Source of the DNA: Rathayibacter_A sp036510655
Lineage (GTDB): Bacteria > Actinomycetota > Actinomycetes > Actinomycetales > Microbacteriaceae
Reading direction: 5' to 3'
Assembly (NCBI GenBank): GCA_036510655.1
Contig: DATCDQ010000008.1
Location: 5,607-69,606 of the forward strand
DNA: 64,000 nt
In this document: one piece after another, positions 15,391 to 24,132 of the stretch
Layout: each line of letters starts with the position of its first letter
Position numbering within the stretch: the stretch's first letter is position 1
Notes under the pieces: generated by a model
Database searches by the model: none
The model's input: the letters and a program-made list of their open reading frames with translations, nothing else
Told to the model about the DNA's origin: nothing
Position numbers and translations under genes: made by a program

Positions 15391-16643
15391 GGCGCCTCCA
15401 GCGCTCCATCTGGGCGGCGAACGCCCGCGGCCCAGGCGTCGTGTCCGGACAGCTCTGCTGGATAGTGTGCCGCCTTTTCCTCGTCGATGTCGATCCCCCA
15501 ACCCGGGGCGTCGTTCGGGAACAGCCAGCCGTTTGTGATGCTCAACGTGCCGGGGAAAACCTCGTGGGTGGCCTCGTTGTACACGTGGCCCTCCTGGATT
15601 CCGAAGGCGACCGACGACACGTCGAGCGCGACGTTCGCGGCCGCACCGATCGGCGACGTGTCGCCCGGTCCGTGCCATGCGGTCTTGACTCCGCAGAGTT
15701 CCGCCAGATCCGCGACCTTGCGTGCCGGGGTGAGTCCGCCGATGTCGGATACGTGGCTACGGATGAAGTCGACGCCGCCGTCGCGGACGAGCCGCACGGC
15801 ATCCGTCAGCGATGTCGTCAGCTCGCCCACGGCGAGCGGGATGGGACTCGCCGCGCGCACCTCGGGCAGTCGGTCCCAGTGCTCGGGCGGCAGCACATCC
15901 TCGAGGAAGAACAGGCGATACGGCTCGAGAGCGCGGGCCAGCCAGACAGCGTCTTTGGGCGTCAACCGAGAATGCACGTCATGCAGGAGCTCGATGTGGT
16001 CGGGCAGGGCGGCACGTGCGGCCTCGAACAACCCGGGAACGCGCCGAAGGTAGTCCCGCGCACTCCAGCCGTTGGAGTAGGGGGCGTTCGGGTACTCCGT
16101 CGGCAACGCCGGTGCCCCGTATCCGCCCCCGCCCGGCGTCGACAACTGCAAACGGATGTGCCGCCATCCGTCCTCGATGAACCGGTGCGCCTGAGCTATG
16201 GCTTCTTCGGCCGTGCGTCCGGCGGCATGGATGTAGGTGTCGGCAGCGGCGCGCACCTTTCCACCCAGCAGTTCGTGCACCGGCAGCCCGGCCCGCTTGC
16301 CCGCGATGTCCCACAACGCTTGATCAACACCAGAGATGGCATTGTTCGTCACGGGTCCGCCTCGCCAGTATCCGGTGTAGCCGATCAGTCGGGTCAGGTC
16401 GCCGATGTCACCGGGGTATCGACCGATCAGCAATCGCGCGACATGCTCATCGACGTAGGTCTGCACAGCCTTCCACCGCTGGGTGAATGTGGCGCAGCCG
16501 AGCCCGTAGAGGCCGGGCACATTCGTGTCGATCCGCACGACCACGAGCGCGGTATTTTCCGGCGCCGTCGTGATTGCACGCACGGACGTGATCCGGATGT
16601 TCTCTCGCGCCGGCCACGGGTTGGCGAACGTGTCGATGGGCAT
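15387..16643 (-). CDS. Enolase-superfamily sugar-acid dehydratase (RspA/ManD type)
   Basis: This 418-residue enzyme belongs to the mandelate racemase/enolase superfamily, closest to the RspA / D-mannonate or D-galactonate dehydratase group. Visible motifs are GYTGYWRGGPVTNNAISGVD, TYIHAAG, the metal-binding HDVHSRLTP (Asp), FLEDVLPPE (Glu) and AVGELTTS (Glu), and the late WHGPGDTSPIG with the catalytic histidine. It would remove water from a sugar acid to give a 2-keto-3-deoxy acid. GAAAGG lies ten bases before the ATG at 16643. It follows the epimerase gene by 39 bases. The precise substrate cannot be fixed, since ManD-like and other members share these motifs. Confidence 0.87.
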   Translation of the reverse strand: MPIDTFANPWPARENIRITSVRAITTAPENTALVVVRIDTNVPGLYGLGCATFTQRWKAVQTYVDEHVARLLIGRYPGDIGDLTRLIGYTGYWRGGPVTNNAISGVDQALWDIAGKRAGLPVHELLGGKVRAAADTYIHAAGRTAEEAIAQAHRFIEDGWRHIRLQLSTPGGGGYGAPALPTEYPNAPYSNGWSARDYLRRVPGLFEAARAALPDHIELLHDVHSRLTPKDAVWLARALEPYRLFFLEDVLPPEHWDRLPEVRAASPIPLAVGELTTSLTDAVRLVRDGGVDFIRSHVSDIGGLTPARKVADLAELCGVKTAWHGPGDTSPIGAAANVALDVSSVAFGIQEGHVYNEATHEVFPGTLSITNGWLFPNDAPGWGIDIDEEKAAHYPAELSGHDAWAAGVRRPDGALEAP

Positions 16644-16682
16644 GGGTGGTGGGCCTTTCATACTCAATAGTGCTACGGAAAC

Positions 16683-17564
16683 TCACAGGCCGTCGGGAAG
16701 GTCGAGCGTGTGCAGGTCGAGTTCGTGTCGTGCCTCGAAGCCGATGAGCTCGCGTGCGGGCGTCAGATCCATCGGAACCTCGCGTTCGACGAAGCGCCGA
16801 CTTCTCGGGGTGTCGGGCACGAACGCGTCCAACATGTCCTCGGTTTGATACGGCGCATTCGTTCGATTGGCCGCAAGGAAGAACGCGTGGGCGCCTTTCG
16901 TCTGGGCTGTGAGGCCGAGCTCGATGGCTCGCGCCGCATCCCGGGTGTCGAGGTAGGACCAGGCTTCGCGAATTCCGGCACGCGGATTCAGCTGCAGTTG
17001 CCGTGACTGCTCCAGCAGGTTGTCGACACTGTTCACGTGAGGGAACCGCAACGTGATCACGTCGATTCCCCACCGCCGCCACGCCATCCGCGACGTGTTC
17101 TCGTCGTTGAGCTTCGACAGGGAGTACCAATCGCCGATGTCGACCGGGATGCCGGCGTCGAGCGGAAAGTACGCTGGCGTCACCTCGTGGAAGTTTTGCG
17201 GAAGGCCGTATGCGTTGATGCTGCCCGCGACCACGGCTCGAGTGATTCCTCGTTCCCCGGCCTGCGCGAGAACGTTGAATGTCGACGCCACGTTGGTCGT
17301 GTACACCTCGTATGCGGGCGCGATGTCACGGTGCGCCAGCGCGGCGAGGTGCACCACGAAGTCGACGCCGTCAAGTGCGTCGGCGACATCCGCCTCCGAA
17401 CGAGTGTCGCCGATGATCACGCGGTCCGCGACCAGCAACGGGTTTTCGCGGTCGGACAACGCGGTGACTTTCGCTCCGAGCGCCGTGAGATGCTCGGCTG
17501 TCACCAAGCCGATTCGCCCGGATGCTCCGGTAACGAGCACTCTGGCGTCTGAAAGATTGCTCAT
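16683..17564 (-). CDS. NAD-dependent epimerase/dehydratase (SDR), possibly uronate dehydrogenase-like
   Basis: This 293-residue extended short-chain dehydrogenase begins with the nucleotide-binding motif LVTGASGRIG and has the catalytic YSLSK motif (YxxxK) near residue 144. The overall pattern (HLAALAHRDIAP, NVASTFNVLAQAG, LRFPHVN) resembles sugar-nucleotide epimerases and uronate dehydrogenases. Next to a sugar-acid dehydratase, a role in oxidising a uronic acid or aldose would make sense, but this is inference. Its ATG overlaps the stop of the upstream permease gene by four bases (ATGA). Confidence 0.85.
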   Translation of the reverse strand: MSNLSDARVLVTGASGRIGLVTAEHLTALGAKVTALSDRENPLLVADRVIIGDTRSEADVADALDGVDFVVHLAALAHRDIAPAYEVYTTNVASTFNVLAQAGERGITRAVVAGSINAYGLPQNFHEVTPAYFPLDAGIPVDIGDWYSLSKLNDENTSRMAWRRWGIDVITLRFPHVNSVDNLLEQSRQLQLNPRAGIREAWSYLDTRDAARAIELGLTAQTKGAHAFFLAANRTNAPYQTEDMLDAFVPDTPRSRRFVEREVPMDLTPARELIGFEARHELDLHTLDLPDGL

Positions 17565-18535
17565 CCTTTGATGCCTCCGGCCGAACTGACGCCGCGCAGG
17601 AACTGCTTCTGGAAGATCGCGAACAGAATCACTGGGATGATGATCGTCAGGAACACCGCAGCCATTTGCACGGAGAATGGTTGCGATGTTCCGTTGGCGA
17701 AGCCGCCGAGCGTCACCGAAACCGGCTGAAGGTTCGGATCGGTCAGCACCAGCATCGGCCAGAGGAAGTCCTTCCACGACGCCACGATCGTCAGCAGGGC
17801 CACGACGCCGATGATGGGGCGGGAGAGCGGGATCACCAGGGTGGTCAGCACACGCAAGGGTCCAGCGCCGTCGATCTTGGCCGCCTCGATCAACTCCCGA
17901 GGGATGGAATCGAAGAAGCGCTTGAGCACGATGACGTTGAAGGCGCTCGCGCCCGCCGGCAACCACACCGCCCAGAACGTGTTCTGCAGGCTCACCCCGA
18001 TAACCGGCATGTGCAGGATCGTCAAATAGAGCGGCACAAGCGAGATCACGCCGGGAAGGAACAGCGTGGCGAGCACTGCGCCGGACAGGACTGGGCTCCA
18101 TTTCGGGCGCAGCACACTCAGCAGGTAGGCGCCGGTCGTGCTGATGAACAGCGTGGAGATCGTGCAACCGACGGCAACGATGACGGTGTTGCCGAGCGAT
18201 GATCCGATCTGAGCGCCGTTCCAGGCATGCACCAGGTTCACCCAGAAGACCGGGGAGAACCAGATGCCCGTCGGATCCGTGATGATCTGCTGGCTCCCAG
18301 ATACGGCCGCTCGCGCCGACCAGGCGATCGGGCCGAATCCGGCAACCAGCAGCCCGATGAACATCAGGATCTGGATGATCCACATGCTGGCCTTGACGAT
18401 CGGGCGCTTGCGGTCGGCAGACGAGATCGCCCCCCGCTCCTTTGCGACGACAAGTTTCTTTTTCGCCCGGGGTACCGCGTCCAGCACCGCTGGCTCGACA
18501 AGGCTGACGGTGACTTGTGTACCGATCGCGCTCAT
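17561..18535 (-). CDS. Sugar ABC transporter permease (MalG type)
   Basis: This 324-residue inner-membrane permease of the carbohydrate uptake type 1 (CUT1) group has a hydrophilic N-terminal tail of about 50 residues and six transmembrane segments. The conserved cytoplasmic EAA loop reads ELIEAAKIDGAGPLRVLTTL with VIPLSRP. The C-terminus ends LRGVSSAGGIKG, typical of MalG-like permeases. The ATG at 18535 overlaps the stop of the partner permease gene by four bases. No ATPase gene is in the cluster, so a shared ATPase such as an MsiK-like protein is presumably used. Confidence 0.9.
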   Translation of the reverse strand: MSAIGTQVTVSLVEPAVLDAVPRAKKKLVVAKERGAISSADRKRPIVKASMWIIQILMFIGLLVAGFGPIAWSARAAVSGSQQIITDPTGIWFSPVFWVNLVHAWNGAQIGSSLGNTVIVAVGCTISTLFISTTGAYLLSVLRPKWSPVLSGAVLATLFLPGVISLVPLYLTILHMPVIGVSLQNTFWAVWLPAGASAFNVIVLKRFFDSIPRELIEAAKIDGAGPLRVLTTLVIPLSRPIIGVVALLTIVASWKDFLWPMLVLTDPNLQPVSVTLGGFANGTSQPFSVQMAAVFLTIIIPVILFAIFQKQFLRGVSSAGGIKG

Positions 18536-19467
18536 GATGGGCTCCATCTCTTGGTCACGAAGTGGTAGACGACCGACAGCAGGCACAAGAAAATCGCGAG
18601 CAGCACACTCAGCGCCGTCGCCGCGCCGTAGTCGCCGTTGATGAAGGCGTAGTTGTAGATCTTGAGCATGATCGTCTGGGTGGCGTTGTTCGGCCCGCCG
18701 CCGGTGAACAGGAACGGCTCGGTGAACAGCTGGAACGTGCCGATCAGTTGCAGCAACATCATGATGAAGATGATGTTGCGCAGCTGCGGGATGGTGATGT
18801 GCCACAACCGCGACCAGATGCCCGCGCCGTCGATCTCGGCGGCTTCGTACAGTTCGGAACTGATCCCCCCTATCGCGGCGAGGTAGATGATCGCGGTTGC
18901 GCCCGCACCCGCCCAAGTCGTATAGAGCACAAGGGAGGGCATCGCCATGGCCTCCGAGTTCAGCCACGGCAGCGGGCCCACTCCGAACCAGCCGAGCATC
19001 GTGTTGAAGATGCCCTCGCCCGACGGGTCGTAGAAGAACTTCCAGAGCAGAATGCCTGCTACGGGCGGTACGACCGCAGGCAGGTACGCGAGCAGGTTGT
19101 ACATCCAGTCGTATTTGCGAAGCTCATTGATGAACACGGCGATAAGGATCGGCACGGGGAATCCGAACACCAGCCCCAGCAAGGCGTAGTACCCGGTGTT
19201 GAGCGCGGCCTGCGGCAATCCCGGATCGGTGAGCACGAACTCGAAGTTCTTCAGGCCCACCCAGCTCGCCGCCGAAACCAGATTGGTGCGCTGCACGCTG
19301 AGCACGACGCCTTGGACGATCGGCCCCCACGTGAAGTACAGGAAGATCAGCACGATTGGCACCGCGAACAAGACGGCGGTGAATCCGCCCGACTGGTACC
19401 AGCGCACGACGTTGAACGGTTTGCGGCGCGAGGTCGGCCGCAGTTCTATGGCAAGTGTCTTGGACAT
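18532..19467 (-). CDS. Sugar ABC transporter permease (MalF/UgpA type)
   Basis: This 311-residue permease has six predicted membrane segments and the EAA loop LYEAAEIDGAGIWSRLWHIT with IPQLRN. It pairs with the downstream MalG-type permease to form the membrane channel of a CUT1 sugar importer. It begins 66 bases after the stop of the binding-protein gene, and its own stop overlaps the next gene's start. Confidence 0.9.
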   Translation of the reverse strand: MSKTLAIELRPTSRRKPFNVVRWYQSGGFTAVLFAVPIVLIFLYFTWGPIVQGVVLSVQRTNLVSAASWVGLKNFEFVLTDPGLPQAALNTGYYALLGLVFGFPVPILIAVFINELRKYDWMYNLLAYLPAVVPPVAGILLWKFFYDPSGEGIFNTMLGWFGVGPLPWLNSEAMAMPSLVLYTTWAGAGATAIIYLAAIGGISSELYEAAEIDGAGIWSRLWHITIPQLRNIIFIMMLLQLIGTFQLFTEPFLFTGGGPNNATQTIMLKIYNYAFINGDYGAATALSVLLAIFLCLLSVVYHFVTKRWSPS

Positions 19468-19533
19468 GTTTCGTATCCGATCGGTTGGGCCTGCCCCGAA
19501 GAGGGCAGGCCCGGCCGTTGGCGGTTTCGGGTG

Positions 19534-20919
19534 TCAGCCCGCGGCCTGCGACAGGTTGCGGTCTATGGTTTGCGCGGCCGTACTGATCAGCTGCTTGATG
19601 TTCGCGTTCTGATCAGTCAGCACCTTCTGCACAACGGGATCCAACGCTGCATAGGTGTTCTGCGCATCCGCGGGCTCCGGGATCAGCGGCAGCGTCGACG
19701 ACGTGTAGCCCTTGAACTGGTCGAGCGGCACGTTGATGTAGTCCTTGATCCAACCGAGGTAGCGACTATTGATGCTGTCCGCCACCGGAGGCAGGCCCGG
19801 AGTTCCGACCGCTTTGTTCGAAGCGGAGTCCGCCTTGGCGCCCGCCACTGCGGTGGTCTTGTCGAAGTATTTCTCGAACTCCTTGAACTTAACCCACTTT
19901 GCTGCCGCCAGAAGCTGGTTCGGGGTCGCCTTCGCATTGAACATCGCGATCGTGCCACCCGTGAGCGTACCGTTCGTGCCGTTCGCCTGCGGCAGCGCAC
20001 TCTGACCGAAATCAGCAGGCTTCATGCCATAGGTCGGAATCGCCTGAGTGTAGATGTCCGGCGCCTGCAGCACCATGCCGATCTTGCCGGCCGAGAAGGA
20101 CTTGCGGATATCATCTTGGTTGTATAGGAACTGGCTACCCATCGAGTTGTCCACCCAGCGCATGTTGTGCAGCAATTGCAGCGCCTGCTCGGTAGCCGGC
20201 CCCATGTCGGTCTTGGTCCCCGCCTTGTTCGTGACAGTGCCACCCATGCTGTAGGTCATGGTGGTGAGCATCCAGCCACCGGTGTTGTTCGTGGTCAGCT
20301 GTGCATAGCCGGCGACCCCGGGCACGTTGTCGTGGATCTGCTTGGCGTCAGCGCGCACCTCGTCCCAGGTGGTCGGCGGCTTGTTCGGGTCGAGTCCGGC
20401 CTTGGTGAAGATCGCACGGTTGTATGAGATTCCGACCGAGAACAGACCGTACGGCACGGTATAGACATCGCCCTTGCTGTCTTTGACGTTGTTCAAGGCG
20501 AGCGGGTTCAGTTCGCCGAGCAGGCCGGCCTGTTTGAGATACGGCGTCATGTTCGGCAGCTGGTGATTGGCGATGAGTTGTTTGCTGTAGGTCAGCGAGA
20601 CGTTCATTGTGGTCGGCAACGTGCCACCGGCCAGCTTCGCCTGGAACGTCTGAGCCTGCCAGTATTCGGTCGACGGCTTGACGGTGATGTTGGGATTGGC
20701 TTTCTCGAACTGTTGGACCATCGTGAGAAAGTTGGCCCGGTCCGCAGCCTTGTCGGCGGTCGGCTCATCGCCGACTGTGATGGTGACTTTCGCGTTCGGA
20801 TCCGCCTTCGATGCGTCTGTGCTCGCTGAGCCTGTTCCGCCGGCGGAGCACGCCGTCAACGCGGTAAGGATCCCGATCGTTCCGACTGCGAGCGTGAGCC
20901 GCAGGTTCTGTTTCTTCAT
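19534..20919 (-). CDS. Extracellular sugar-binding lipoprotein of ABC importer
   Basis: This 461-residue solute-binding protein begins with a lipoprotein signal peptide, with lipobox LTAC at about residues 21-24, followed by a Ser/Gly/Thr linker. The mature part has the extracellular solute-binding family 1 pattern (KVTITVGDEP, FEKANPNITVKPSTEYWQA, YTVPYGLFSVGISYNRAIF). It captures the sugar outside the cell and hands it to the two permeases downstream. It is the first gene of a seven-gene operon and has a clear promoter at 20985-21013. Confidence 0.92.
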   Translation of the reverse strand: MKKQNLRLTLAVGTIGILTALTACSAGGTGSASTDASKADPNAKVTITVGDEPTADKAADRANFLTMVQQFEKANPNITVKPSTEYWQAQTFQAKLAGGTLPTTMNVSLTYSKQLIANHQLPNMTPYLKQAGLLGELNPLALNNVKDSKGDVYTVPYGLFSVGISYNRAIFTKAGLDPNKPPTTWDEVRADAKQIHDNVPGVAGYAQLTTNNTGGWMLTTMTYSMGGTVTNKAGTKTDMGPATEQALQLLHNMRWVDNSMGSQFLYNQDDIRKSFSAGKIGMVLQAPDIYTQAIPTYGMKPADFGQSALPQANGTNGTLTGGTIAMFNAKATPNQLLAAAKWVKFKEFEKYFDKTTAVAGAKADSASNKAVGTPGLPPVADSINSRYLGWIKDYINVPLDQFKGYTSSTLPLIPEPADAQNTYAALDPVVQKVLTDQNANIKQLISTAAQTIDRNLSQAAG

Positions 20920-21234
20920 TGAAACTCCCGTGAGTTTGTGTGAGTTGTGGATGGTGTGGTGCCAAGGGCCGAACCCTTGTGGAACTATAAAACCATAAGT
21001 GTTACTAAGTCAACAGAACTCCGCAAATTGTCCTTCACGGTTTTCCAACCGCTTCAGACCGCTCAGAGGCGCCCGAATACGCAGGCAAACCCGAGAATTC
21101 CGCAACTTTCATAAATTCGGCGCAAAGCATTGACTTAATAACATTGTTGGTTTTATATGGGTTCGACCCCGGCGCAGCGGATGCGACCGGGATGTCGTCA
21201 ATCAGCCACAGTCAGCATCACAAGGAGAAATCGA
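20920..21234. promoter_or_regulatory. Divergent promoter region with two near-identical promoters
   Basis: Minus strand: TTGACT (21013-21008), 17 bases, TTATAG (20990-20985), driving the binding-protein operon. Plus strand: TTGACT (21130-21135), 17 bases, TTATAT (21153-21158), driving the beta-helix gene. The two 29-base stretches agree at 24 positions, including the spacers, which share TTARTAACA and TTGGTTTTATA-like parts. Between them are half-sites similar to the LacI operator (CCGCAAATTG near 21021, CCGCAACTTTC near 21101, GGCGCAAAG near 21119). The shared spacer is a good candidate site for the ROK repressor. Confidence 0.65.
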
Positions 21235-23106
21235 ATGGCAAAGGAGCAAGACTTCTTCCGGCGGCCTGTCACGCGGCGCGCCGTTCTCGGCGGGATCGCA
21301 GGAGCCACCGCGCTCACCGGCCTGGCATCGTTTGGGCCGTCAGTGACCCCGGCCAACGCGAGCACAGCCAATGACGGCAGGACCTACGCGAACGCCGGCG
21401 CCACCACACCGTTCATGACGATCGGAGCCGAATCAGGCACGCTCGGCGGGGGTGCACGCATCCGCTCGTTCAGCCCAGGGATGCTTGTTCCGGCCGTTGC
21501 GACGCTCGAGTTGGAAGCATCGGGCTATGCCCTGGTCGAACTGAAGAGCATCGGCGATTCGGTGACCATCGCCAACGACACAAAAGTGACCGCGAATACG
21601 ATCGTGGTTCGTGCGTCAATACCGGATGCGCCGACGGGCGGAGGCATCACCGCAACCCTGAACCTGTACGTCGACGGAGTGTTCCGGCAAGCGCTCACTC
21701 TGAGTTCCGCGCAAGCGTGGATCTACCGCAATTCGTCGACCACGCCCGATAACCCGAACGGCGGCGGAACGCCCTATCGCTTCTACAACGAGTTCCCCTT
21801 CTGGCTCACGGGAGCTCCGATCGCGCCCGGCAGCACGATCACCCTTCGCAAAGATGCCGACAACACAGCAACGGTCTACGACATCGATTGCATCGACCTC
21901 GAGAACGTCTCGGGCCCGCTGGAACGGCCCGCAGGCGCGCTGTCCGTCATTGATTTCGGGGCCGACCCGACGTTCCAGAAGGACTCGACCGTCGCCATCC
22001 AAAACGCCGTGAACGAAGCCCGGGCGCAGGGCCGCACCGTGTGGATTCCGCAGGGCAAATACCTGACGAACAGCTTGGCGCCGACACCGCTGGACTTCAC
22101 CGGCGTGACGGTGAACGGGTCAGGAATGTGGCATTCGATCATCTACCGCAACGTCCCGTCCACGCCGGTGGTGCGCTGGCGGTCCGAGATCCTCATCGGA
22201 TCGGGCACCACGTTGACCGACATCCAGATCGATTCCAATGCGCCCACGAGAAACCTCGGGGTCACCGGGGGTTCAGACTACGGCGTCAACGCCAGTGGCG
22301 CCGACGGGTGGCTGATCGACCGCATGTGGACGCGGCACTGCGACGCCAATTGGTTGTCCGGCAGCAACGCGACAATTCAGAACTGCCGAACTGGCGACGG
22401 GTATGGCGACGGATTCAACGTCAACAACAGCAACACCCCGAATCCCGACAAATTGGCGCACAACATGACGGTTCGAAACAATTTCGCCCGGGGAACCGGC
22501 GACGACTCATTCGCCGTGTATTCCGATTCCGGTGCGAGTGGAACCAACGGCCAGGTGCGTCGAGTGCGCATCGTCAACAACACGGCGGTCGCGCCGTGGT
22601 GGGCGAACGGCATCCGCGTCGCCGGCGGCCAGGACATCGAGATATTCGACAATGTGGTTGACACCGTCTCCGCCAACAGCGCCATGGACATCGGCGTGTA
22701 CGGTGACAGCGGGCATCCGTTGGAGTCCTGCCTGGTCAACGGGAACGTTCTGCTCGGCGGTGGCGGCTGGAACACTGTCCGTCATGGCGTGCGGATCAGT
22801 TCGCCTGCGAGTACCTCCAGGTTTCCGACCGCGCACACGAATGTGTCGATGACGAACAATCTGATGCGCGGATCCCTTCGTTCTGGCCTGTTCATCGACC
22901 ACACCTACGACGACGTGACGCTCACGAACAACACGATCGACGCGCCAGCGAATCAGGGCGTCTACATCAACTCTGGCGTCATCGGCAATGGATTGTTCAT
23001 CCACACCACTGTTCAGAATCTGCGCAGCGGTCAGGCCGCGTACCAGAACGACTCGCCTGCGACATTTGCAGCGACGTTGACGAACAATTCCTGGCAGGCG
23101 CACTAG
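21235..23106 (+). CDS. Tat-exported right-handed beta-helix protein, putative polysaccharide-degrading enzyme
   Basis: This 623-residue secreted protein has a Tat signal peptide (VTRRAVLGGIAGATALTGLA) with likely cleavage after PANA. Residues about 45-225 form a beta-rich domain resembling a carbohydrate-binding module (IGAESGTLGGGARI, DNTATVYDIDCIDLENV). From about residue 240 (LSVIDFGADPTFQKDSTVAI) comes a pectate-lyase-like right-handed beta helix with many Asn-rich turns. Asp clusters at GDGYGDGFNV and GTGDDSFAVYSD could be catalytic, as in GH28, GH49 or GH87 enzymes. AAGGAG precedes the ATG. It is the first gene of a three-gene unit. Confidence 0.85.
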   Translation: MAKEQDFFRRPVTRRAVLGGIAGATALTGLASFGPSVTPANASTANDGRTYANAGATTPFMTIGAESGTLGGGARIRSFSPGMLVPAVATLELEASGYALVELKSIGDSVTIANDTKVTANTIVVRASIPDAPTGGGITATLNLYVDGVFRQALTLSSAQAWIYRNSSTTPDNPNGGGTPYRFYNEFPFWLTGAPIAPGSTITLRKDADNTATVYDIDCIDLENVSGPLERPAGALSVIDFGADPTFQKDSTVAIQNAVNEARAQGRTVWIPQGKYLTNSLAPTPLDFTGVTVNGSGMWHSIIYRNVPSTPVVRWRSEILIGSGTTLTDIQIDSNAPTRNLGVTGGSDYGVNASGADGWLIDRMWTRHCDANWLSGSNATIQNCRTGDGYGDGFNVNNSNTPNPDKLAHNMTVRNNFARGTGDDSFAVYSDSGASGTNGQVRRVRIVNNTAVAPWWANGIRVAGGQDIEIFDNVVDTVSANSAMDIGVYGDSGHPLESCLVNGNVLLGGGGWNTVRHGVRISSPASTSRFPTAHTNVSMTNNLMRGSLRSGLFIDHTYDDVTLTNNTIDAPANQGVYINSGVIGNGLFIHTTVQNLRSGQAAYQNDSPATFAATLTNNSWQAH

Positions 23107-23218
23107 CACCCTCGACCTGCGTGCGGCCCTAGCCTGGCAGTGGGGCCGCACGCGGGGCAGCAGCGGCAGGGCCGCAATCTGAGCGCCGCAGCAGAAGAAG
23201 AACAAAGGAGAGAGATAG

Positions 23219-24076
23219 ATGACGAGGATCGGCGTGCAGGGAACCTTGCTCGTGGACGAGATCGCACGGTCGGGGATCTTCGAGACTCTCCGCTCGGTGA
23301 GCAAGATCGGCTATCACGCGCTCGAAGTCGCCGGTATGGCGATGACGCCCGAGAACGTCGCGGAGCTGGAGAGGGCGCGCACAGAACTCGGCATGGACAT
23401 CGCCTCGATCTCGGGGTCGCTTGCACCCGCAGGAAGCGGCGGCGAATCACTGACGACCCAGTTCGACAAGTACGTCGATGACGCTCAGCGACTCGGTGCG
23501 ACCATGATCAGGGTCGGCATGCTTCCGGCTGAGGCCATGGCGTCGACGGCAATGCTGCTCGAGTTCTGCGATCGCAGCAACGACGTGGCCGCGCGGCTTC
23601 GAGAGCACGGCATCAGGCTGTACTACCACAACCACCACATCGACTTCACGAAGTACGACGGGCGGTACTTACTGGACGTTATCGCGGAACGCGCTCCGCT
23701 GGTCGGCTTCGAAGTCGACGTGCACTGGGTGCAGCGCGGTGGCCTCGACCCGGTCGCCACGCTGAAGAAGTATGGAGAGCGCGTCGCCATGGTTCACCTG
23801 AAGGACTACCGGATCGGGCGCATCTCCGCCAGTGCGTTCGACGAGCTCGACGCGGGTGACCGAACCGCCTTCAATGCTGAACTGGCCACGGTGGTGCAGT
23901 TTGCCGAAGTCGGCGAAGGCAACCTCGACTTCGCTTCGATCATTCCGGTGAGTCAGCAGATCGGCGCGCAGTATTTGCTCGTCGAGCAAGACGAACACTA
24001 CGGTCGCACACCGCTCGAGTGTCTGCAGACCTCTTACGACAACATTGTCGCGCTGGGCTACGGACACCTGTTCTAG
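23219..24076 (+). CDS. Sugar phosphate isomerase/epimerase (xylose-isomerase-like TIM barrel)
   Basis: This 285-residue protein belongs to the xylose-isomerase-like TIM-barrel family that includes sugar epimerases and inosose dehydratases. Metal-ligand segments visible are LYYHNHHIDF, the VDVHWVQRGG strand with Asp and His, MVHLKDYR, and the late LLVEQDEHYG with Glu. AAAGGAG lies just before the ATG. It follows the beta-helix gene and precedes a Gfo/Idh gene, a pairing common in catabolism of inositols and modified sugars. Confidence 0.85.
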   Translation: MTRIGVQGTLLVDEIARSGIFETLRSVSKIGYHALEVAGMAMTPENVAELERARTELGMDIASISGSLAPAGSGGESLTTQFDKYVDDAQRLGATMIRVGMLPAEAMASTAMLLEFCDRSNDVAARLREHGIRLYYHNHHIDFTKYDGRYLLDVIAERAPLVGFEVDVHWVQRGGLDPVATLKKYGERVAMVHLKDYRIGRISASAFDELDAGDRTAFNAELATVVQFAEVGEGNLDFASIIPVSQQIGAQYLLVEQDEHYGRTPLECLQTSYDNIVALGYGHLF

Positions 24077-24132
24077 CCCTGCCGCGGCCTTCACAGCACA
24101 ACCTTGACAGCAAAACGAATGGAGCAATTTTC

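Noticed and set aside
18562..20127. Open frame of 521 residues opposite the permease and binding-protein genes
   Set aside because: No domain and shadow-like composition; the ABC genes are well supported.
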